A stretch of 64,000 nucleotides of DNA from Mesorhizobium sp. RMAD-H1 (GTDB lineage: Bacteria > Pseudomonadota > Alphaproteobacteria > Rhizobiales > Rhizobiaceae). Numbering within the stretch: the stretch's first letter is position 1; each line of letters opens with the position of its first letter. Position numbers and translations under genes: made by a program. The notes below the pieces were generated by a model. It was not told where the DNA came from. It made no database searches and worked only from the letters and a program-made list of their open reading frames with translations. Shown one piece after another: positions 19,304 through 32,000 of the stretch. Where the stretch lies: assembly GCF_014191375.1 (NCBI RefSeq), contig NZ_JACHWN010000004.1, positions 248,001 through 312,000 of the forward strand. The letters run 5' to 3'.

Positions 19304-19307
<4 letters not shown>
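18537..19307 (+). CDS. cysH: Adenylyl-sulfate (APS) reductase
   Basis: A 256-residue reductase that turns activated sulfate into sulfite using thioredoxin. The pair Cys128-Cys129 and Cys209-x2-Cys212 (CMPCTRP) are the [4Fe-4S] ligands that distinguish APS-using assimilatory enzymes from cluster-free PAPS reductases. Cys235 in ECGIHL is the catalytic cysteine. Start 18537 overlaps the cysI 3' end by 26 bases; an upstream in-frame start lacks family sequence. The next gene overlaps by four bases, so cysI, cysH and DUF934 are tightly coupled. Confidence 0.95.
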
Positions 19308-20927
<1,620 letters not shown>

Positions 20928-20932
20928 GTCTA

Positions 20933-21277
20933 GTGTCCGATACCCTTCTTATCCACGTTACCGACCAGAACGGCGAGCGCCACACGCTGGAGGCGCTCGA
21001 AGGCTTCCGCGTGATGGAGATCATCCGTGACTGGGGGCTCGACATCAAGGCCGAGTGCGGCGGCGCCTGCGCCTGCGGCACCTGCCATGTCTATGTGGAT
21101 GAGAACTGGCTGCCGAAGCTCTACGAACCGCTCGACGAGGAACAGGATCAACTCGACCAGACCTTCCACGTCGAGGAGAATTCCCGCCTGTCCTGCCAGT
21201 TGATCATGACGCCGGAGCTGAACGGCCTGGAAGTGACGCTGGCGCCCGGCACCAATTCGGGCCGTGTCGCGGCATAG
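20933..21277 (+). CDS. [2Fe-2S] adrenodoxin-type ferredoxin
   Basis: A 114-residue soluble electron carrier. Cluster cysteines are Cys42-x5-Cys48-x2-Cys51 and Cys88 (ECGGACACGTCHVY then RLSCQL), the vertebrate-adrenodoxin/ISC ferredoxin pattern. GTG at 20933 gives the family-like start MSDTLLIHVTDQNG; a TTG at 20924, overlapping the reductase stop and closer to a GAAGG, is a real alternative. Placed directly after the reductase, it most likely relays electrons to sulfite reductase; a separate role in Fe-S or P450 chemistry cannot be excluded. Confidence 0.88.
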   Translation: MSDTLLIHVTDQNGERHTLEALEGFRVMEIIRDWGLDIKAECGGACACGTCHVYVDENWLPKLYEPLDEEQDQLDQTFHVEENSRLSCQLIMTPELNGLEVTLAPGTNSGRVAA

Positions 21278-21372
21278 GGAAGTAGGGGAATAGGGCGGAC
21301 CTCCCCCTTGCTCCTTACTCCCGTTCACATCTTTTCCATGAGTGATTCCGTTTCTGCCCGAGATGGGGTAGA

Positions 21373-21397
21373 GCATGTCCGCACCTCGCGGACATGC
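21373..21397. repeat. Perfect 10-pair hairpin upstream of the Dabb gene
   Basis: GCATGTCCGC, a five-base loop and GCGGACATGC. No T-tract follows, so it is not a normal terminator. It lies 42 bases before the next gene and could be an operator or RNA leader structure. Confidence 0.6.
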
Positions 21398-21438
21398 GGG
21401 TCGGTGGTGCGGAAATATCGAGTGGAAAGGAAACAGTC

Positions 21439-21732
21439 TTGATTCGGCACATCGTTTTTTTCACCGCCAAAGAGGGACAGTCTCTCGACGAGATGCGCGC
21501 CGGGCTGGAGCAACTGGGGACGATTCCCCATTCCGATGTGTTCGAGGTTCTGGAGAATACCAAGGTCGATCCGTTCTGCGACAGGATCGATCTCGTGGTC
21601 TATGCTGAGTTCGCCGATGAAGCGGCCCTTGCCGCCTACAAGGCCCACCCCACCTATGACAAGACCACCCGGCAGGTGCGCCCGATGCGCGAAATGCGCT
21701 TTTCGGCGGATGTGGTGTCGAAGGTCCGGTAG
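21439..21732 (+). CDS. Dabb family (stress-responsive A/B barrel) protein
   Basis: A 97-residue ferredoxin-like dimeric alpha/beta barrel protein. TTG at 21439 is chosen because it gives the canonical family start MIRHIVFFTAKEG and is preceded by GAAAGGA; the longer open frame is not family-like. The core contains VVYAEFADEAALAAYKAHPTY, typical of Dabb domains. The biochemical role of most bacterial Dabb proteins is unknown. It is separated from the ferredoxin gene by 160 bases with a hairpin. Confidence 0.85.
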   Translation: MIRHIVFFTAKEGQSLDEMRAGLEQLGTIPHSDVFEVLENTKVDPFCDRIDLVVYAEFADEAALAAYKAHPTYDKTTRQVRPMREMRFSADVVSKVR

Positions 21733-21769
21733 AACCTTCCAGCCCGGAAGTTTTCGCTTCTCCCCAAAA

Positions 21770-22345
21770 TCATCGCCGCTGCGGCTTCATCGCGAGCGGC
21801 AGATTGCCGAAGAGATCGGGCTCGCCGCTGGTCCTCGCCCCTTCGATGGTCAGCATCCGCAATTTCGTCTCGGCGCCGCCATTGGCCGAGAAGCCGCCGG
21901 TCTTGCCGCCTGAGCCGAGCACGCGATGGCAGGGCACGATGATGGGGAAGGGATTCTTGCCCAGCGCCTGCCCGACGGCCTGGGAGAGGCTGACATCGCC
22001 GATCCTCCTGGCGATCATGCCATAGGTCATCGTCTCTCCCGGCGGTATTTCGAGTGCAATCTCATAGACTTGCCGGTGAAGCGCCGGCAGTCCCTCCATG
22101 TCGAGTGGAGCCCCGGAAAAGTCCACCTTCCGGCCTTCAAGAAGCGCGACGATGTCATTGATCACGTCCTGCACGAAGGCGGGTGCCGGTCCCTCTTTTG
22201 CAAGGGGAAACCGCTTCTGCAGCCGTGCCCGCGTCGCTGCCGCATTCGCCTCCGGCAGCTGAACGCCGACAATGCCCTTTTCGCCCCAGGCGATGGCGCA
22301 GGGGCCTATGGCGGTTTCGAAAGTGGTCAGCCCAGGCGATTCCAT
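21770..22345 (-). CDS. ogt: Methylated-DNA--protein-cysteine methyltransferase
   Basis: A 191-residue suicide repair protein that transfers methyl groups from O6-methylguanine to its own cysteine. The active-site motif PCHRVLGSGGKTGGFS is complete, preceded by the helix-turn-helix SLSQAVGQALGKNP. Start 22345 (MESPGLTTFE) gives a normal family N-terminus; the frame is open further upstream without family sequence. There is no AdaA-type regulatory domain, so it is the constitutive Ogt type. Confidence 0.92.
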   Translation of the reverse strand: MESPGLTTFETAIGPCAIAWGEKGIVGVQLPEANAAATRARLQKRFPLAKEGPAPAFVQDVINDIVALLEGRKVDFSGAPLDMEGLPALHRQVYEIALEIPPGETMTYGMIARRIGDVSLSQAVGQALGKNPFPIIVPCHRVLGSGGKTGGFSANGGAETKLRMLTIEGARTSGEPDLFGNLPLAMKPQRR

Positions 22346-22532
22346 GCCGCGGATCTTAACACATTTCGCCGAATGGTGCTGTTGAAGCCGGGCCCGAATA
22401 ATGGTTGTCTGGGCAAAAGGGTCGGTGATCGGGCTGATAAGGCGAGACATTTTTGCGGCATCCGCCTAGAAATAACCACGGAAGCGGAGAAGCTTCCGAG
22501 TCGCGTGCCGGCTTGTGAATTGAGGATTGGAA

Positions 22533-22778
22533 ATGGACGATTACGAAAGATATGCCACGGGACTGCTGATCGTGTTTGGCGCGCTCATCATCGGCGGGCT
22601 GATGGCTGTCAACATCACGGTTGGCGACAAGCCGGGCTTTCTCTTTGCCCTTGGCGCGGCCATCGTGGCGTGGTTTTCGGCTTTCGCGGTGCTGTTCGAC
22701 AGGCCGCGCCTCTACGGCATCATGATCGCGCTCGCGATCGCGCTCGTCGGCGCGTCGATCGGCGCCTACGTCACGTGA
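22533..22778 (+). CDS. Small conserved membrane protein
   Basis: An 81-residue hydrophobic protein I cannot assign to a named family. Three membrane segments are visible at about residues 10-27, 36-56 and 60-79, after a short acidic N-terminus (MDDYERYATG). ATG at 22533 follows GGATTGG. It overlaps the following minus-strand gene tail to tail by 13 bases. Confidence 0.65.
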   Translation: MDDYERYATGLLIVFGALIIGGLMAVNITVGDKPGFLFALGAAIVAWFSAFAVLFDRPRLYGIMIALAIALVGASIGAYVT

Positions 22779-23026
22779 ACCTCCGCATCCTCCGGTAAAT
22801 CGTCATCCGTCGGGAAAAGCTCCCGGTCGAGCAGGGTGCGCCCGAACGCGTAGACGAGCTCGGCCGCCCCGTCATTGCCCTCGCTCTTTAGCCGGTTGTA
22901 GATCTTGCCGGCCGCATAATTCATGCGCCGGGCGACGCTGGTGTCCGTCTCGTGCATGATCTGCGCGAGGCAGATGACGATCTCCATCATGCCGAGGGCA
23001 GTCTGTTCCGTGCTTGGTCCGCTCAT
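22766..23026 (-). CDS. Conserved hypothetical protein
   Basis: An 86-residue soluble protein of unknown function. It is mostly alpha-helical in character (residues 10-68), with an acidic C-terminal tail (PTDDDLPEDAEVHVT). No metal site, DNA-binding motif or signal peptide is seen. The gene ends inside the 3' end of the convergent small membrane protein gene. It looks coding because codon use matches its neighbours and an AGGGAT stretch precedes the ATG. Confidence 0.65.
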   Translation of the reverse strand: MSGPSTEQTALGMMEIVICLAQIMHETDTSVARRMNYAAGKIYNRLKSEGNDGAAELVYAFGRTLLDRELFPTDDDLPEDAEVHVT

Positions 23027-23082
23027 TTATCCCTCCCGTAAAACAGGGTCCGGATGTAGCTTATCCCTAACCGGCACGAACG

Positions 23083-23112
23083 AAAAAGCCCCGGAAAAAC
23101 CGGGGCTCTTTA
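23083..23112 (-). terminator. Rho-independent terminator of the BA14K gene
   Basis: An 8-pair GC-rich stem (AGCCCCGG with CCGGGGCT) with a five-base loop, followed on the minus strand by TTTTT. It lies 25 bases beyond the BA14K stop codon. Confidence 0.85.
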
Positions 23113-23136
23113 TTGGGATGGGATAGGCCTTCCGCC

Positions 23137-23589
23137 TCAGATATAAGGCGAAACGCACTGGCGGCGCGGACCGTTATAGGGCTGGAAGGTATTGTCGTAG
23201 GCCCTGTAGGAGCGGTAGCGATTATAGCACCAGCGCGTATGCGCATTGCCCGCCGGGCGGCGGTGATAGTAGCGCGGCCGGTAATAGCGCGGCGCATCCC
23301 AGCCCCAGCCGTAATAGGGGCGGTAGTGCCGGCGGTGATGCCAATGACGGCGGTGATGCCAGCGCGGCCCGTCCCAGTGCCGGTGGTGATGGCGCCAATG
23401 GCGGCGATGGTGCCACCGCGGCCCGTGCCGGTATTCACGGTGGCCGATCTTCTCGACCGGTCCCGTGGTGGTACCCGCCTGCGGATTGGCGATCGAAAGC
23501 GGAGCGGCATTCGCCGTTCCCGTTATGCCGGGCAGCCCCATGGCCAGGGTCAGAAGCACGGCGAAGATCGCCGAAATACGAGCTCTCAT
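23137..23589 (-). CDS. BA14K family secreted protein
   Basis: A 150-residue exported protein. A signal peptide (residues 1 to about 28, ending TANAAP) leads into a long histidine/arginine/tyrosine-rich region (about 50-115) and the diagnostic C-terminal BA14K block with [20 protein letters not shown] and RQCVSPY, holding two cysteines. The founder is a Brucella 14 kDa immunoreactive, lectin-like protein needed for normal LPS and virulence; family members are common in rhizobia. The His/Arg-rich middle is unusually repetitive. A terminator follows. Confidence 0.9.
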   Translation of the reverse strand: MRARISAIFAVLLTLAMGLPGITGTANAAPLSIANPQAGTTTGPVEKIGHREYRHGPRWHHRRHWRHHHRHWDGPRWHHRRHWHHRRHYRPYYGWGWDAPRYYRPRYYHRRPAGNAHTRWCYNRYRSYRAYDNTFQPYNGPRRQCVSPYI

Positions 23590-23807
23590 ATTACCTCCTT
23601 CTGCGCCTTGCCGGTCAGGTTCTCATCGGATTGGAAGCGGCAACTCGCAGGAAAAATGTCCCTTTCAAGTCTCACTTGCAGGCAATTATGGCGCAGCAGT
23701 GGTGGAATCACAGTCAAAAGCCGTCATTTCGGGTCACATTTTGCGCTGATCCTTCACAGATGGTTGAATTTTCCGCTGCCATTTGTGCTCCCGTCAGCCC
23801 CTTGTTG

Positions 23808-23836
23808 TTGACATGATCGGGGCGCGCGGTGCTAAT
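23808..23836 (+). promoter_or_regulatory. Candidate promoter of the cobalamin-riboswitch transcript
   Basis: A consensus TTGACA (23808-23813), a 17-base spacer and GCTAAT (23831-23836) place the transcript start near 23843, right at the 5' end of the riboswitch. The preceding stretch 23590-23807 shows no gene or repeat. Confidence 0.6.
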
Positions 23837-23840
23837 GGAG

Positions 23841-24136
23841 CTATCGAGGTTCCTTCGAGTCGGGCTGAGCATGATCCCGAAAAGTTGCAGACTTTTCGGA
23901 TAAGATCATGCGCTAAACCGCAAGAAGGCTAAGAGGGAAGCCGGTGCGTGCCCGTCATCAGGGTGCAAGGCCGGCGCTGCCCCCGCAACTGTATGCAGCG
24001 AGTTGCTGTCATTTGGAGCATTTTGCAGCCAGTGGAAATTGGCCTTGCATGATGCAGCTGAAGCAAAAGCCACTGATCCGGTTCTGGATCGGGAAGGCCG
24101 GACAGCCGCGATGACCTGCGAGCCAGGAGACCTGCC
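23841..24136 (+). promoter_or_regulatory. Cobalamin (B12) riboswitch aptamer
   Basis: All landmark segments of the AdoCbl aptamer are present in order: GGTTCCTTCG (P2 5' side), GGCTAAGAGGGAAGCCGGTG (23927-23946), GCTGCCCCCGCAACTGTA (23976-23993), GCCACTG (24069-24075) and the B12 box with GCCAGGAGACCTGCC (24122-24136). P2 pairs CCTTC (23852-23856) with GAAGG (23924-23928), and its loop holds an extra palindrome. The class normally represses B12 synthesis, transport or B12-independent isozymes. Here the first gene downstream is an 80-codon unknown, then metH. Confidence 0.93.
23869..23911. repeat. Rhizobial-type dispersed palindrome inside the riboswitch P2 loop
   Basis: GCATGATC and GATCATGC enclose CCGAAAAGT and ACTTTTCGG around a five-base loop, with a four-base bulge (23900-23903). 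It resembles the common rhizobial intergenic palindrome family of the form GCATGATCCCGAAAAG; that identification is from memory. It occupies the apical loop of P2, outside the conserved core. Confidence 0.75.
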
Positions 24137-24173
24137 CCGATAAGGGACGCGAAAGCGTCCGCTAGAGGTCAAC

Positions 24174-24272
24174 GGGCGGGGTGTCCCGGTGTATCGCTTG
24201 CTCGGATGGTTCCAGGATCATCGCCTGTCCGGCATGTGTACGCCTGAATGTCCCCGCTGCCATCATCGGGGA
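24174..24272 (+). promoter_or_regulatory. Candidate translational expression platform of the riboswitch
   Basis: TCCCCG (24251-24256) can pair with CGGGGA (24267-24272), which is the Shine-Dalgarno of the ATG at 24278 and so would be masked. An alternative pairing of GCGGGG (24176-24181) with CCCCGC (24252-24257) would free it. This fits a riboswitch acting on translation of the small ORF. A GAAA-capped hairpin (GGACGC/GCGTCC) lies just before, at 24145-24160. Pairings are by eye. Confidence 0.5.
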
Positions 24273-24277
24273 TTTTG

Positions 24278-24520
24278 ATGCCGACTGCCGAACTGCAAGC
24301 CAAGACGTTCGCCGAACGTCGCAAGACTGCCCGCAAATCGCCGGAAGAGATTTTTCTCGCTTGGCTCATCTGGCTGCCGAAGGAGGCCGACATGGCTGCG
24401 GCCGCCGCCGAGGAAGTGCGCAAGCTCGATCTCTACCGCGGCAATCTGGCAGGCCCATATCAGTTGCGGAAAATGTTCATCGCCCTGATCGCCTCGCTCG
24501 CAGGGCCGGCGCGAAACTGA
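24278..24520 (+). CDS. Small hypothetical protein downstream of the B12 riboswitch
   Basis: An 80-residue protein I do not recognise. It starts MPTAELQAKTFAERRKTARK, has a hydrophobic SPEEIFLAWLIWLP segment (about residues 21-34) too short for a certain membrane span, an alanine-rich helix, and a basic C-terminal half. ATG at 24278 is preceded by GGGGA at five bases. The riboswitch 140 bases upstream and a platform able to mask that Shine-Dalgarno suggest cobalamin-dependent control. A gap of 164 bases with a separate promoter candidate precedes metH. Confidence 0.6.
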   Translation: MPTAELQAKTFAERRKTARKSPEEIFLAWLIWLPKEADMAAAAAEEVRKLDLYRGNLAGPYQLRKMFIALIASLAGPARN

Positions 24521-24608
24521 CAAAACGCTTCCCGTGTCAGTCTGATTTCTCCCGCGCTCTTTGTAAAGCCCGGGCCGCGTCGTCGTGCCCGGAATTCAGT
24601 GCGTCTCA

Positions 24609-24637
24609 TTGACATAAACATATCTTTATGTCATTAA
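24609..24637 (+). promoter_or_regulatory. metH promoter with operator-like palindrome
   Basis: TTGACA (24609-24614), 17 bases and CATTAA (24632-24637) form a possible promoter. The 22-base near-palindrome at 24611-24632 (GACATAAA-CATATC-TTTATGTC, one mismatched pair) fills the spacer, where a bound regulator would block polymerase. ArsR-type SAM/SAH-responsive regulators control met genes in related bacteria, but assigning this site to one is inference. Confidence 0.5.
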
Positions 24638-24684
24638 ATCAGCTCGCCCATTCGATTGTCCGGCAGAGCAGGTAGTTTTTCGCA

Positions 24685-28461
<3,777 letters not shown>

Positions 28462-28589
28462 CGCTCGCGATTTCGTGAAGCCGGCACCCCATCGCATTAC
28501 CGATATTTAATCCCACCATTCATGTTCCATTCATTGCCTCAGGGCGATGGTAGGCGCGTGAAATTCATTGCCTCAACAAAGGAATTGAA

Positions 28590-28931
28590 ATGAAACGCCT
28601 TGTCATTGCCGTTACCGCCCTTGCCATGCTCGCTCCCACGGCCGCCCTTGCCCAGTATCAGCCGAAACACGGCTATGAGCATCGGGTCGAGAAATCCTGG
28701 GGCAAGCGCCATGACGACCGCCGCGACATGCGCCGCCATGACGACAGGCGCCATCACTGGACGCGGGGCAGAGAGCTGCCGCGCAGCTACCGCAGGCATG
28801 TGGTGCGCGATTACGGCCGTTACCATCTGCGCAAGCCGCCGCGCGGTCACCAGTGGGTGCGGGTGGACAATGACTATCTCCTGATCAGCATCGCCAGCGG
28901 CGTCATCTCTTCGATCGTGTCTGGCCGGTAG
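28590..28931 (+). CDS. RcnB family periplasmic protein
   Basis: A 113-residue exported protein. A signal peptide (about 1-21, ending AALAQ) precedes a His/Arg/Asp-rich region (KRHDDRRDMRRHDDRRHHW) and the RcnB core with GRELPRSYRR, YHLRKPPRGHQWVRVDNDYLLI and a hydrophobic C-terminal segment. E. coli RcnB modulates nickel and cobalt export by RcnA; many rhizobial paralogues have no tested role. The placement after the B12-dependent metH is suggestive but may be chance. A terminator follows 48 bases downstream. Confidence 0.85.
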   Translation: MKRLVIAVTALAMLAPTAALAQYQPKHGYEHRVEKSWGKRHDDRRDMRRHDDRRHHWTRGRELPRSYRRHVVRDYGRYHLRKPPRGHQWVRVDNDYLLISIASGVISSIVSGR

Positions 28932-28979
28932 TCCACCCGGCGCCACGCCGGAGTCTCCCAGGACGCATTGACGCAAAAA

Positions 28980-29013
28980 GCAAAGGCGGCATTTGCCGCC
29001 TTTGCCATTTTTG
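28980..29013. terminator. Bidirectional terminator between rcnB-like gene and autotransporter gene
   Basis: An 11-pair stem (GCAAAGGCGGC with GCCGCCTTTGC) with loop ATTT. T-rich tracts lie on both sides (CATTTTTG rightward, CTTTTTGC leftward). Confidence 0.85.
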
Positions 29014-29023
29014 TTTGACGAGG

Positions 29024-32000
29024 TCACCATTTGACCTTGAATCCGGCGTTTCCGGTGAACTTGTAGCTTTCGCCGGGGTGTGCGAGGCCTGTTTGTGCGG
29101 AGATGGCGCCGAAGAGGACGTAGCGGTCGTCGTTCCAGTTGTAGGTGCCGCCGGCGCCGATCTCGGCCCAGGTCTTCTCCTCGGTGCTTTCGATGGTATG
29201 GCGCTCGAACTTCATCCTGACCTCGTCGAGGAAGGCCTGGTGGAGGTTGAGGATGCCGTAGAGATCGGCGCGCCGGCCGTAGCCGTCCTGGTCCTGCCAT
29301 GCGGTCTGGTAGTTGGCGGCCACGCCGATGCGGCCTGTCAGCCTGGCATTGTGCCGGTAGTTGACCCTGGCGCCATAGGGATCGGTGAAGTCGTCGAGCA
29401 TGGCCTGGGCATAGGTGATCTGGGCCTGGGGTGTCAGCGTCCAGCTGTCGGTGAGGCTGTAGCGCAGGCCGGTTTCGCTGGAGAGCGCATAGCCGATGGC
29501 CTTGTCGCCGTCGAGGAGGGTGCGGCCGAGGGTTGAGGAGTTGAGGTCGCTGTCGAACCAGGTCACTTGCGCCTGGCCGTCGAGATAATAGCCGCTGTCG
29601 TCATACCAGGTGAGCGCGCCGCCCAGGCCGTAGCCGCTGGTTTCGATCTTGCCGTCGCCATAGAAGGCCTCGATATCGGCCGAGGCATTGCCATAGCTGA
29701 CCCAGATGCTGCCGATCAGCCTGCCGCTCTCGTCCTCGTGGAACTGGCCGTCGATGCCGATCTGGCCCTTCCACAGGTCGATGTCGTATTCGGCCCCGGT
29801 GGTCGATGTGTCGGGCCGGTGATGGGCATGGGCGGCCTCGATGCGGTTCCAGATGAGGACGCCGGTCTCGAGGAAGGCCTGGGCCGGCCCGCTCTCGGGC
29901 GGGTAGGGGACGGCTTCGTCGGGGATGCCCGGTCCGTCGCCCTGCGGGATGGGCATGTGGCCGGTCCCGGCCCAGTAGCGGTTGCCGGTGCGCTGGGCGA
30001 GGGTGGGCAGCGTGTTGAGGTGGTTGAGCACCTGGCCGTAGACCTCGTAGAGGGGGGCGCCGGGCTGGAAGATATATTCGCTGCGCAGGTACCAGTCGCC
30101 GTCGCGGGAGGTGGGGGAGGCGAGGCCGTTCTTGTTGAGCGTGTAGGCATAGGCGCCGCCGACGACGGCGCTCTTGCCGTCCTTGGTGGTGTAGTCGCCG
30201 ATGAGCGTGAAGGTGCCGTCCGACTGGCCGCCGACATCGATGATCTTGATGCCGTCCTCGGTCTGGGCGCCGAGCCCGCCGCGGTTGAGCACCCGGACCT
30301 TCGAGGCGCCGGAGGTGTTGCCGGTGATGACCAGCAGGTCGGTTTGCGAGGTGTCGTCGCCGAGCACGGTGTTGAGCCTGATGAGGCCGCCATTGCCGGC
30401 ATAGTCGCCGTTGATGGTGAGGGTGCCCAGATCCTTGCCGCCATTGCCGGGGGCGATGGTGCCGGCATTGGCGGTGGAGCCGACCATGCCTTCGCCCTGC
30501 AGCATGCCGCCGGCCAGCACGTTCATCGTCCCGCCGAGCCTGTGGTCGACCTGTAGCGCGCCGGCATGGATGTTGGTGGTGCCGGTGAAGCCGGCATTGT
30601 CGGCGGTCAGAAGGGTGGTGCCCCTGCCGATCTGCTCCAGCGTGCCGGGGCCGGTGAGGAGGTTGTCGGCGGTGAAGATGTCGGAGCGGTTGAAGGCGAG
30701 CAGCCCGTCGATGGCGATGCCGCCCTTGACGCTGCCGGTATTGCCGCCGTCGCCGATCTGCAGGGCGCCCTTCGGGCCGACCGTGGTGCCGCCGGCATAG
30801 GTGTTGTCGCCGGAGAGCACCTGCCGCCCGCCGGTGACGGCGAGCCCGCCGGCGCCGTCGATGACGCCCGCGAAGTCGTCCTCTTGCGCGGCGGTGATGA
30901 CGAGGCCCTTGTCGCCCAGATGGACGCGGCCGTCGCGCCCGCCGGACAGGCCCTTGATGGCGGTGGTGTCGGCGGTGATGCCGGATATGTCGAAGCCGGC
31001 GTCGGCCGTCACCCCGGCGGAGGCGGCGATGTCGCCATTGCCGGCGAGCGCCAGCGTGCCCTGGCTGACGATGCTGCGGCCGGCATAGCTGGCCGCCCCG
31101 GTCAGGGTGAGCCGCCCGGTGCCCGTCTTGTGGAGCGCGCCCGCCCCGTCGATGCTGCCGGCGAGCGTGGTGTTGAAGGCCTGGGTGTCGATGATGTTGT
31201 CGGCCGCCGCCAGCGTCACGCCATGGGCGGTCTCGAAGGAGGCGCCGGCCTGCAGGCGCCCGCCATTCATCGTCACCCGGCTTGCCGCGTCGCCGAGGCT
31301 GGCGGCGGAGGCGACGTTGAGGGTGCCGGCATTGATCTCGGTGCCGCCCTTGTAGCTGTTGGCGCCGCGCAGCATCGTCGTGCCGGTGCCCGCCTGCACC
31401 ACCTTGCCGTCGCCGGAGATGGCGCCGGCGAGCGTCAGGCTGTCGGAGCGGTTGGCGACGAGGCTGGTGCCGCCGGCAAGCGCGATCGCGCCGGCGATGC
31501 TGCCCGATGTGCCGCCGTCGCCCAGTTGCAGCACGCCGCCCTCCACCGATGTGCCGCCGCTGTAGCTGTTGCTGCCGGTCAGCACCAGCCGGCCGAGATC
31601 GTTCTTGACGAGCTTCGCCGTGCCGGTGAGGCGGGAGGCGATGGTGGCCTGGTAATCCGCCCCGGCCCTGGTGCCGTCGCCGACGCGGATCATCGCCGGG
31701 TCCTCGCCCAGCTCGATGTCGCCGCCCCTGACGACATAGCCGTCGACGGCGAACTGCATGCCCTCGGCGCGCACATTGCCCTTGCTGTTGTCGACGGTCA
31801 CGGTGCCGGCCTTGCCGGTGAAGATGGCGAAGTTGTTGTCGGTATAGGGGACATTGAACCTGCCGGTCTTCTCGGTCCAGTTGTCATTGCCGCCCCTGGC
31901 CTGCCAGACGCCGTCGCCGCCCTCGATCCTGCCGTCGTTGCGCCCGCCGCTGCCGTCCCAGAAATTGGCGCTGGCGCCGACATAGCTGACCAGGTTGACC

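Noticed and set aside
28589-29300. Minus-strand open frame of 253 codons near the metH end (28539-29300)
   Set aside because: It runs through a bidirectional terminator and overlaps the RcnB-like gene and the autotransporter 3' end in the wrong frame.
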